A stretch of 64,000 nt of DNA, taken from NCBI GenBank assembly GCA_949130485.1, contig OX422183.1, positions 23,171,702 through 23,235,701 on the forward strand, written 5' to 3'. The stretch is from Agelas oroides (Eukaryota > Porifera > Demospongiae > Agelasida > Agelasidae). The notes below the pieces were generated by a model. That model was not told where the DNA came from, ran no database searches, and saw only the letters and a program-made list of their open reading frames with translations. A program made the translations under genes and the position numbers. Within the stretch, counting starts at the first letter, position 1; each line of letters opens with the position of its first letter. This document shows, in pieces, positions 1-10,499 of the stretch.

Positions 1-60
1 GAGAACGAGACTAGTGCACAAGCAAAATCGCGTGTTGACCAGACCAGCAGGCAGTACGCA

Positions 61-341
61 CGCTCACGGCTGGCACGGTCTCTTCCCGTAGTAGTGGGCA
101 AGTCTTGTGAACACCATGCAGGTAAGGCGCTGCATTCACCTGCCAACTTATAGCTACACTAAGAAAAGTAGCTACTCACTGCTTTAGTAAACTGTAAAGC
201 TGTGCTGCAGCTGGTCAGTCGTCATGTGATCGAAAACAGGAGATTAGTTTCATGGTACGGAGCTCCGGAGAGTGGTTGACATTCATCACATTCTAGCTGG
301 CAATAGTACACATAATTATTACATGCTTGGAACCACTACTA
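61..341. repeat. Dispersed repeat, left copy (partner near 20582-20905)
   Basis: This stretch is clearly similar to 20582-20905, including a shared exon-like end followed by a splice-donor-like GTAAGGCGCTG and a shared tract running up to the CCACTACTA site. Both copies continue into the same long-inverted-repeat element (1411-1645 here, 20997-21595 there), so they are two copies of one larger duplicated block. No coding function is recognised. Confidence 0.7.
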
Positions 342-1308
342 GGGGAGAGTCACCCATTACCAAACGACACCAATTTCTGGACTGTGCAAGGAAATTGTCC
401 TCAAAACTGCAATTGCCGCACATTATACGTGCAGTTAGTGTAACCTAATTAATGCCCAGACAGCATATAGTTTGTTCCCAGGAAATAAGAAATGCTTAGC
501 AGGTGGTATGTTGGGGAACGAGTCTTCTGTATTTTGATGATTACTTTTGCTGCTTATTAATTTCATGAGTGAATGGAGGGTGTAAGGAAGGGGTTGTATT
601 GTGAATGCTGTTTTTCTGATGTTAGTTGACGGAATGCTACCTCTTCTACTCAGCCAGTAGGCCTCTTCAACGGGAGTTTGGGATGTGATTTGCATCTTCA
701 CTGCTGTAAGGGAATGTAGTGTTTTACTTTCCTCTTGTTTGGTGTGTTTTTCACCAATCAACAGACACAGCCTACTTTCAGACTTAGGTTTTGATATATT
801 TCATGCTTTGTACTAGACATATAGTTCTCAAAGTTGGTATGCAGATTTTCTGCACCTGACCATGCACCTATGAAAAATTAATTGGAACTGATTATGTATG
901 GCTTCTGCAAGATGAGGCATAACTTGAAGAACACCCTACACATTGTATTTTCCTTAGCCAGGTTACTGACTGTTCAGAGGGAAAACTAAAATGCTATCTG
1001 CATTCAAAAGTTTAGTCATAGACCTAACTTGGTCCCCATGCACTTGCAACAGTCTTTTGTGGTAACCTGGGTCAAGGACACAGCGTGCCCATTAAATGGA
1101 AAATTCGTCCGTTAATTGGTGGAGGGAGTGGCTTGTACATTTTATAGTACCATTGTCCATTTACTGGCTCTGTTGAAACAACTTCAGTGCTGCATGGAAG
1201 TGGATAAATTGGAGTTCCTCAGTGGTAAGTTTCATAAGATTTGCTCCAGAGCAAGTCCATGCCATGCTGCATTGCTTTTTAAGTGTCCGGAAGTTGGTGA
1301 CTCTCCCC
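342..1308. mobile_element. Non-autonomous DNA transposon with TA target duplication
   Basis: A 967-bp insertion begins GGGGAGAGTCACC and ends with the reverse complement GGTGACTCTCCCC, with TA on both sides (340-341 and 1309-1310). The paralogous block near 20905 reads straight through the same place without the insertion, so an empty site is visible. The terminal inverted repeats are only about 13 bp. TA duplication suggests the Tc1/mariner or a related superfamily. A 108-codon open frame lies inside on the minus strand (761-435), but I recognise no transposase motif in it. Confidence 0.75.
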
Positions 1309-1410
1309 TAAATTGTCACTACCATTTCAAGTTCTGGGTTCTTGAAAGAAATATTCCTCTTAGGCTTAGGTCTAACTGTATCTGAGATTAACATATAAAA
1401 GTACAGAAAC

Positions 1411-1645
1411 AAACATTTAAAATGTAAGGAGATGTAGGGATGGCATGCCAAAAAAGTATGCAAACAAGGTAGGGATGATACAAGAGTGAAGGTAAATTTA
1501 CAAAGCCCTATCCCTACATCTTTTACACTACAGTTGCAAACTAGTGTAAAACGATGCAGGGATGAGACTTTGTAAATCATCCCTACCTTGTTTGCATACT
1601 TTTTGGCATGCCATCCCTACATTTTCTTACATTTTTAATGTTTTT
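1411..1645. mobile_element. Long-inverted-repeat MITE, family 1 copy a
   Basis: Two arms of roughly 115 bp face each other with almost no spacer. Both carry the motif GATGTAGGGATGGCATGCC in opposite orientation. The outer ends are AACATTTAAAATGT and its imperfect complement. The same arms occur at 20997-21595 with a 300-bp spacer, and singly near 33934. There is no coding capacity. Confidence 0.75.
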
Positions 1646-2263
1646 ATTCTCTTGTAATAGTATAGTTCCTTTTCCAGATATTGGCTGAGTCACTTGAGTC
1701 ATACTCTTTACGAAGTTCATACCACTGTTCTTGCTGTGCTGAGTCATCCAAATGATATAACTGATATTCATGTGCATGCCACAAAAAGACCATGCAAGCA
1801 TGTTTAGCACTTGTAGTGCACACTCGTTTTGTTTTATAGTTTGCAACCAGCTCTTAATTAAGTAAACAAAATCCTAATAATTATATTGTTATAATTTGCA
1901 TGTACAAGCTGGATGGTGCATCTGCATGCTATAAAAATCTGCTAGTTTTGACTATGACAATCATACTAATAAAATGCAGTAATACAATTTTCAAGTCTAA
2001 TTTATCTGTGCTTTTGTGATCTTTCATTTCTGCAGTGGCAAAATGGTTCAATGTAGGTTTAAGCATGCATTGTGATTGGTGTCAGTACCCATCAATAATG
2101 GCTACATACTGTCCTATGTAGTGTAAACACCTTACTGTGCTTCATGTCTCCTGTACCACCATCTGCAAGGAACAAACTGCTACATTCAAAACTTTAAAAC
2201 AGCAGCTTAGCTAGTCTTCACATAAAATTTTCAGCAAATCTTATTAAGTGAAGTAGTATTATC

Positions 2264-5200
2264 TCACCCTTTCTTTTTACCATACCTGACCAGACAAGCC
2301 ACTGCCACAGTGATCACAGTGATGACAGAAACGTTCAGTAAAGAAACACCAACTGCAACGAGAACACCCACAATCACAGGAATATCGTGTCCTACAAAAA
2401 AGAATCATTTACATACAGTGATGCATGTAATGTGCTTGCACAGAGTAACCCATTCATAGTAAACATGTCATAAATGATCAACTTGCAAACTTTCTTTCGC
2501 TTGTCTAATTGTCCATATCCCTATGAATACGGTATATTATGGGTACCTTTGACTGTGTGGGGTATACAATGGGCATAGCTTTGAATATATACTTCAAACC
2601 AATGACTGTAAAGCTTGCGCTGTATTATTGCACCTGTTAAAGCTTGTGGTCTTGGTTTCTCACTTGGATAGCTAACTATTGACTTTGTAGTCTCTGAAAA
2701 TACAGGGCATCAAGAGGAACTGACATTTGAAATCCTCAACTTGCTATGTCAAGAAGTCGATTTTCTAAAATTACATGCTGTACACTAATGAATACATTTT
2801 TCTCTTTTTTGCTCATAGGTATTAGCACACTAAATATCACTATAGCTAGTTACCGTCACTTGTAGTTGGCTGGGTGGTTGTTGTAGTTTCTGAAACAGTA
2901 GTGAATGTCCCACTGCAAGCAGTAGCAACCGTATCATTTCCATTGAAAGTGATTGAATAACAGTATGTCGTATTTGCTGTCAAGTTTTCAAGGTGCACCA
3001 CAGGTGACGTGAATGAGTTTGTGGTGTGAGAGTCTTCAGAGCACAATCCATAGGTTATTGTGAAGTTGGATGTGAAGTTGCCATTTTGCAGTTGGATGGT
3101 GGCATTGCTCTCCGCTACTGTCACATTCAGCACTTCAACAATGGCTGCAATGAGGAATGAGGAATTCTGGATTCGTTGAGCCATGAAATGTACTAACAGA
3201 TTGTGAATATGCTTATAATATGCTTATAATATGCTGAATTCCTTATTTTGACTGTCCATTCACTAGAACTTCACAGAATGCATCTAAAGTGTCACTAAAC
3301 TTCATTTGTATAATTTTTAGTGCACATTTCATGCATACATCTGGTATTGCATATTGTTTCCCTGTAATATATAAATGTTGTGTTACAGTGGGCTTTGGAG
3401 ACCAATCTCCTTACTCTAGCTACTACAGAACGAGACCAGATGAAAGTTTCTTCACTTGACTATTTCTTAGCTGGCTAATGCATTGTTACTCACAAGTCAT
3501 ACCTACCAATGTTGAGATCTGGATTGTTTTGACTTTCTCTGTCATTGCTCAGAGCAGACACAGTGATGGTGTACTGAACTCCAGCATCTACTGTGAGATC
3601 AAATGATGTTGTGTCAGCTGGTAGTGTCTCACTGCAACTGTCTCCTTCACCAGTAGTACAGGTGAGTTTGTAGTTGGTCACTGGAAGCCGTGCTGATGGC
3701 TCATGCTCCGGTACCTGACATACAGTGTCAGTGATGAAAGACAAAATGAGATGATCAAAAAGATTTAGCTGAAGGGTTGCTTTGATTTACAGTAGCCATT
3801 GTACGAAGAGATTATTGGTTGGAGATGATGTTTGTAAACTGGTTTTCTAACAAAAAATTGTGAACTTCTACATCATGGTATTCAATGCATATAAGGTGTA
3901 TGTACACACTTCACACTTGTCTGGTATACTTGAGGTTAAGGGTACACGCCCACTGGAAAGTACACTAGATATTCGGTTAAAAAACACAGTAGCATTCAAT
4001 GCACATAATAGATATAGTGCACACTGTAGAGGAGTGTGTATGGGGAAGGACATTATTAATGGTGTATTCATATTCTATATGCACTGATGAGATCCTACAC
4101 TTTACCTCCCATGTTATACTGATGTTTCTTCTTGGACTGTTGCACTGAGTACTTTCCATCCTTGACAAACGTAAATTCGTAGGAGGATCTGGTGCTGTCA
4201 GACCTGAGTGTAAAGTTGCTTGCATAATAGTTATAGGAACATGCAGTTGCTCGATTAACCCTTTAACTACGAATGACGACTATAGTCGTCATTGAAATTC
4301 AGCTGCATTGGCGCAGTCCGTTTTGAAGATAGGTTCTGCGCTAGCAGAAAGGGTGGGACAGGGGGAGGTGGGTGCATGCACCGCTCTGGGTGACAGTGCA
4401 TGGCACCTGTTGCAGCTGGCTATAGAAAGGGCCTGGTCAGCACAGGTTCTTCTGCTTTCTTGTACAAATGAGGATAGAAAACGGTCCTTTCACCTTGTAG
4501 GGACTCAATTTCTGGCTTTTTAGACAGCTTTCAGTCTGGAGGAGCATTCTCTGGTCAGAGGGGACTGACTATTGAATGCTGGGTGTGGTCAGGGTCATGA
4601 ACCTGCAAAGAACTTCTGAAGGAAGCTGTGGATCAAGTTTCTTGGGCTAACTCCTGGCAGAAGTGGAAATACAGGTGAAAGAAGGTGGGACTAGTCTAAC
4701 CAAGACCATTAGGGAAATTAATTTAGTATTTAAAGGGCTAACTTAGCTAAGCTGTCAGCATTAACATTCAGCTCACATGTTTGCTATAATCATGTACTCA
4801 CTTTTCTTTGGTAACTATCAATGGGTAAGCAATGTTATCAGTCCATTCATCATTCTATTCATGCAGATTTAATCTATGAAATGTACCTTCTTCATGCATA
4901 GATTTCTATTTTAGTAGTTATCTGAGAAAAGAAAAAGCAGAAATTCAATCTCACCTTACCTAAAATAGCTACTTCTGGCTGTTCTACAGAGAATTATACG
5001 TTAAATATACAGCCATGTATAGATGTGTTATGCACTAAGCTGTCAGTTGCAAGGAGTATCAAAGATAATGTGCACTGCCAATTGGGATTTAGTCATGGCA
5101 GTCAAGTTAGGTATCTCACCGGTGCTGAATGTAAACATAAGCATGAAGTTCATTTTCCTGATCTGTGATTTTGAGATTTTTAAACAATAAAACGTCATAC

Positions 5201-6326
5201 CATAATACAACTATTGAGTTTCAACATGAGACTGAAACCTTATAATAGTATTATATACCTGTGCAGTTTATCACAAGCAGTGAAACAGATTCTGCGTCCG
5301 ATGGTTCTCCTTCTGGACTACAGGTACTACCAATGGCTGCAGATGAGCATCCAATTTGGATGGTTGTGCTACTGCTCCCCATTTCAAGACTTGCGTTGTA
5401 GCTCAAGCAAGACGTGAAGGTGTCGGAACTTGAAAGACAGTCAATAACCTTTACATGCACTGGAGGTGATGTATCAGGTTCACAATTTTGTCTGTTACCA
5501 TTACAGAGTTGAGTACGACTGCAAAATGATATAGTTTGGTTATCCCACCAGTGTATTGGTTCATGATCACGGCAGGGTGCTGTACAGTTGCAGACAACTT
5601 CTTCTCCATCACAGACATAATTCTGTGGTATACAGTTTAAGTTTACTGCACTTGCAACTGCATAAAGTAAGAATTATAATGTTCATGTTAGTTGGTTCTC
5701 TCCCATGTGTCATGAAAAGCTCTACAATCACAATTTTGCTATGTAAGAATCTTGAATTACATTTTTCCATGTACAAATTATTTTCTGGTGCCATGTAACA
5801 ATGTAATATTACACCATTTGTTGTCCTTTCATAAAATTATATATAGATCGAGGTCTACATTGTCTTTGTCATGTAAACACCTTAGATTTTGTGTCTAATA
5901 TCCACCAGTACACACGCATGCAGCTGTAAACACAATGTCATGAATACTGACTGAGGGTAACTACAAAGCATATGAATATTTTCGATACGTTCCAAAAAAC
6001 ATTGTTGGCACAAACCTGGCAAAAGAACAAGGAATGCAGCTGCAGCTAAATGCCACTGGATTAAACACACACAAAGCAAAACAAAATTGCAACTGCAGGT
6101 TATTGCCTTTTTCCTATACCATTCTTTCCTGCAATTTTCTCAAACCGTTGTTGTAGTAAATATTTGCATGCACATGTTGGTGGAATTTGGCCTAGATATG
6201 AGGAGAAGGCTATATATGTGTTGCTCTGAGGGAGTATAATACATAATCTTCTTAAGAGTGAATGAACAAGAAAGTGCTTACAGTAGGCATACCTGTAAGT
6301 GAGAGTAGTAGAATTGGGAGATTCAT
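2264..6326 (-). CDS. Gene A: signal peptide / Ig-like / FN3 / FN3-like single-pass membrane protein (6 exons)
   Basis: Proposed exons on the minus strand are 6326-6293, 5657-5259, 4203-4106, 3714-3507, 3144-2854 and 2391-2264. They total 1158 nt, an exact multiple of three, giving 385 residues plus stop. Exon 1 (MNLPILLLSLT) and the start of exon 2 (VASAVNLNC) form a signal peptide. Exon 2 is a Cys-rich Ig-like domain with a WW pair and NxS/T sites. Exons 3 and 4 together make one FN3 domain (APDPPTNLRL, ITWE, VQYTITVSAL), split at phase 0. Exon 5 is a second FN3-like domain (LTANTTYCYSI) ending in a Thr-rich stalk. Exon 6 is a long Val/Ile-rich membrane helix followed by LVRYGKKKG and a stop. 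Domain borders are phase 1, as usual for shuffled extracellular modules. It is probably a cell-surface receptor or adhesion protein; its ligand is unknown. A donor-like GTATGG at 2285 could instead splice to further cytoplasmic exons. Confidence 0.7.
4259..4737. mobile_element. piggyBac-like non-autonomous element in gene A intron
   Basis: The element begins CCCTTTAACTACG directly after TTAA and ends AAAGGG before CTAA, a one-base-altered TTAA. Its interior (GGCGCAGTCC, GTTCTGCGCTAGCAG) is the reverse complement of the element at 16894-17631. TTAA target sites and CCC termini are hallmarks of piggyBac elements. It lies in the intron between the Ig-like and first FN3 exons of gene A. Confidence 0.65.
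5120..5153 (-). other. Possible alternative first exon of gene A
   Basis: On the minus strand this 34-nt stretch reads as a start codon and hydrophobic residues (MNFMLMFTFST), then a donor-like GTGAGATAC at phase 1. It has the same length and phase as exon 1 and would splice in frame to the FN3 exon at 4203, giving an isoform without the Ig-like domain. The duplicated locus B keeps a shortened version near 11900. This could be coincidence; transcript data are lacking. Confidence 0.3.
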
Positions 6327-6908
6327 CAATCTGTAGCTAACGAAATTGAACAAAAGCATTCCAGGGCAAGTACATTACAGTTAGAATTGACTTCTCAGCC
6401 AGTACTTCTCTGATGTGGGCTTTAACACCTTGGAAAACAAGGACAGTGTTAATTAGTCTCAGGTTCTGAGGGCACTATTGGTTCCCAGGGTGTTAATTCG
6501 AGCCCTCATAAAAAGGCATTATCCTATACTATTCCCCAGGTCCAGGCCTGAGCTGCCCACCTCTCACCATGTGAGGGAGAGGTAATTAACATTCTTTATC
6601 CACCATATTGTAGTAAACAATCGTACATATAAATATTGGCCATAAGTTTAACCACATGTCATGAATATTTCTGAATTCACCCACCCATGTCTTAACAAAA
6701 CATGCCACACAAAATGAAAGGGATGCATACATTCTAAATGTGAAAACAATTAATTTAGCCACCAACACTCACACTTTCCAAGTTTCAAGTGACAAATAGT
6801 GCATGCTGAAAAGAAAGCCTAGGTATGAGATTAGGGTTATGCCAAACATGAAACAAGTAGTTAGGTAAATGTAAGTAAGCAAGGTAGCTATAGTTTACAG
6901 TATGATAC

Positions 6909-6946
6909 CTGTGAATGAAAGCAGTAGAAAATAGTGTGAGATCCAT
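6909..6946 (-). pseudogene. Second, frameshifted signal-peptide exon upstream of gene A
   Basis: The minus strand has a start codon followed by LTLF and a donor at GTATCATAC. The equivalent exon in locus B (13945-13906) reads MDLTLIIVLLSFT and ends at phase 1. Here two bases are missing, so the exon ends at phase 2 and the hydrophobic core is lost. It indicates an ancestral pair of alternative signal exons. Confidence 0.5.
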
Positions 6947-7027
6947 CAATCTTCACCCTATAAAGTATAGGGTGAAAAAATTTAGTACACTGGTAGAGAA
7001 TTCTATTAGATGTGTGTTTAGCTTCAG

Positions 7028-7181
7028 TAGCCTCGTTCCCAGGCCTCCCCCGTTTTGTGTTCCTCGGTTTGCGTTCAGTATAATACACGGAAGCGGAGTT
7101 TTTCGCGCTCTTCCGCTTCCGTGTATTATACTGAACGCAAACCAAAGAACACAAAACGGGGGAGGCCTGGGAACGAGGCTA
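7028..7181. mobile_element. Near-perfect palindromic MITE of the TAGYCTYG family
   Basis: The ends read TAGCCTCGTTCCCAGGCC and its reverse complement. The arms are about 70 bp with a short TTTTTCGCGCT loop. The corresponding position in the duplicated locus (about 14020-14032) is an uninterrupted TTTAGCTACAGCAC, so this insertion is absent there. The flanks AGCTTCAG and AGCTACAG look like a target duplication with one change. Confidence 0.8.
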
Positions 7182-8365
7182 AGCTACAGCACATGACTCC
7201 TACAGAGGCGTAGCCAGAACACAGCTGATGCCAGGGCACACCATGGGCACACCACGTTAGCGAGAACTTCTGTGCAAAATGCAGAAGCAACTACGGGATC
7301 TGTAGGCATCCTCCCCCAGAAAATTTTGAAATTTTTGAGCTTGTCAATTTTGAGGCTAGGTTAGGCCATACCATTGGCCATGCCTGTGCCACTGCCTTCC
7401 TAGTAGCATTAAACATTTTACTGAAATACTAACCACCGAATGAAGTTGCTGTTGATGACTAGCCACGATGATAGAACAGCTCAATTGCTAGCCATAATAA
7501 TTGAACAGCTGAATGATTACCCACACTGCATGATTGAACAGCTATATATAATAATGGGATGGCAGTTATAAACTGAATTGCCTGACAAGGCAGGCAACAG
7601 AAGGAACTTCTCCAGTCTAGTATTGGTCTATCATAATATTATTCATCAGCTATGTACCTTTGGATTTCTAAGCAGTAAGAATTACATTTGCCAGTTGTGG
7701 GATTTTCTGCTTCACTCAAGTACAAAAGCTGCTGCACTCTCAGGCTCATTCCATTACGCCTCACTGCCCAGTGGTAGCAGAAAAAGTTCACACAGCAGTT
7801 TTGTAAAGGCTGATACAACCATCTATGTGCACACCCAATTTTTACCCAGTGAGAAACTAGTAAAATGCGTATGCACTTAGCCACGTGGGCATTGAAGGTT
7901 CATGTAGGGTTTGGTTTGTCAAACCATCAATTGATACTTTTAGCACCATGGTCCTAGCAAGGATCAGACGATCAACTCACGAACAGTAATCACAGTGACT
8001 AGCAGAAAAGAACGGCACGGCTTTATTAATCAGCATACCTCTCGCGGTGCGAAGCGTAGACACGCCCAATCACATCCAGATTGTCTTTTGGCGACTAGTT
8101 TTACGAGAGCTTCAAGGCGTGAGCTTAAAAACAAAAGATGGGGCACTTTCGTACTCATATGATTCGTTAATTTTATTGTTTGTACATTGTTTCTACTCCC
8201 CTGCAGGCCTGCATTCCGCGGGAAACTTTGCCGACATTCATGGCGATTAACTATAGCAACGTGTCCTGCATCCGCACAGTTTCCCTGACCACGCCTCCTC
8301 CGGGGACCAGCCTCGTTCCCAGGGACGCGGACTGGGACAGGCCAAGGTCGGATTCCAGAAATGGA

Positions 8366-9910
8366 TGATTTGTGGTCCACACAAATCTTGAATGATATTG
8401 TGTAATATTATGCCTGTTTTCTCAAATGTAGATGAAATCATCCAAAAGTAGTAAATTTTGTATAATCCAAATCTTGATGATTCTGAACATGTTTGTAAGT
8501 CATAAAATATGTGTTTTTATGTCATCAAAAGTGGATGTTTTGTACAATCCATATTTGGATGATTATCATATGTATCTTCCAAAGTTGGATGCTTCGTATC
8601 ATCCTAATCTGGCTTCAATACATTTGTTTACCTCTCAAGCATAATGTGTAGCGTACATGAACACACAAAATCACTTCAATTGAGACTGTCTTGATCAGTT
8701 TAACATGAACTACCCCTTACAATAAGCAATGTATAGGCTTAGGAAAGAGTTTTTGATTGGGGGGAGGGGGGGGGGCACAGTTTCACACAGAGTAGTGAAC
8801 AATTTATATATTAACAGTTTATAAAAACTTTGGGGGAGGGGGCACATGCCCCCAGTGCCGCCCCCCCCCAGTTCCTACGCCTATGCAATAGCTTAAAACA
8901 ATAGCAAGCTTAAGGGAGTACATGTTGTGGTCATGATTCATTTATTCACTGATACTTCCCTGCTGGGTTGCATACCGTGGTGTACATTCCCGACATAATA
9001 ACATACTTTAGGTGTCTGTTCAAGGGTTTCAAGTAACACAATGAATATGAGTAGAGCAAAAAATATGCCTGAGTTTTCCATTTGTGTGGCAATAACAAGC
9101 ACTAACAAAATGAAGTAACACCATTATAGCTAAGGCATAAACTTCACACACTGTCTTATATACATCCTTTTCCCCACACAGCCATGTGGTGCATAGCTAA
9201 TTGATCACATTCAGTTGTAGTCCCTATGGCTATAGATTTTGCTAACAAGTGGAACTATTACTACTGTAATGAATCCTTGGTGCACCACTATAGAAAAACA
9301 TCTTCCTACGCCACTGGTTATTTAGGTCATTCTACAGACCTCAGTGTGCACAGTTCACAGATGTGCGTGTTTTGTGATACTATGAGAAAGTAGTGAATTT
9401 AAAGTGAATGAATGTCTCCATAGCCTCTATCTGAGAAGATGGATGTCAGTCTGTCTATATATATACCTAGAAGCTATTTACTAGAGGTTCTAGAAAATAC
9501 CAATTCAAGTTGTTGTTTTTTTTTCCTTAATGACCCTTCAAATCGACGATTTTGACAATGCTAAACAAAAACTAGTATAGTAGTTTGAGCTACCTATCCA
9601 GGTCATAGCTTAGTATCAAAACATACCTGGAATATATAAGCACTCAATACACAACGTAAATTATCTCACCCTTTCCATATACCACAAACAATCAACACAA
9701 TATAGCGTCATCGGTTGTTAAAGGTTAACTTGCTAAAGTTTCACCTGATCTTCTACCTGACTTGTCATTTTGGGGAGCTACGTTAGTGTAATATGACCGC
9801 AAGTTCATGTGAAGGTTAGAAATGATTGCACTTTTATGGACAAAGTGTTGGCAAAGTGAATTTGTACAAATCCTGGTATACTGCATGCAGGGTGTACAAA
9901 TGTGTACTCC
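8366..9910. other. Spacer between genes A and B without recognised genes
   Basis: I see no supported gene. Near 8366-8645 there are repeated TGGATGAT-type words also found, inverted, at 15350-15550, probably decayed ends of one repeat family. G-rich and C-rich runs lie around 8757-8870. Confidence 0.5.
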
Positions 9911-9921
9911 CTACCCATAGT

Positions 9922-10255
9922 CAGTGGCGTAGCTACACCCTGGCATACCCGGGCCTGTGCCCACGTTAAATTCGCTGGTGCCCGGGTAAAAATAATGTAG
10001 AAAGCGAAGGTCAAAGATCAGTTATTAGCATGTGCGATCGCAAGTTTATGCGGACATGAAGCGAGCATACCGGTAAGTCTGAAGAATTGTATTTGTGGCC
10101 GAAAACGGCCTCAGAAGCGATCTCAGAGAGTATAATTGAAAAAAATTTTATGGCGAGAGCATGCCCCAGGTCCCCTAGCAAATGCGTGTTATACGCACGC
10201 ACTGAGTGCGCCCATGCTGTGCCCACGTAACTTGCTCATCCTGGCTACGCCACTG
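9922..10255. mobile_element. hAT-like MITE
   Basis: The 334-bp element starts CAGTGGCGTAGCTA and ends TGGCTACGCCACTG. It is flanked by CCCATAGT and CCCATGGT, an 8-bp duplication with one mismatch. The 8-bp duplication and CAGTG-type ends fit hAT elements. It lies at the edge of the recognisable gene B sequence. Confidence 0.7.
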
Positions 10256-10499
10256 CCCATGGTCAAGTTTGTACACAAAATTGTACACTTTGGGTTGATT
10301 GTATGTATTTGTACACCCGTGTAAGTTAGTCTAATAATCATAAAACTATAATGACTTGTGTAAGATATTACCCGATTGTAGGTAAATATGTATGCTAAAT
10401 TTACCACTTCAGTGAAAGCTTCCATGCTCATAAAATCACAAATGAAACTTCGTCATAGTGGTTGGATGCCTGTGGTTGGGGACAGTGTGGTTGGGGACA

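Noticed and set aside
435-761. 108-codon minus-strand frame as a cytoplasmic exon of gene A
   Set aside because: It lies inside the 967-bp TA-flanked transposon that is absent from the paralogous site. I also found no in-phase splice from the membrane exon.
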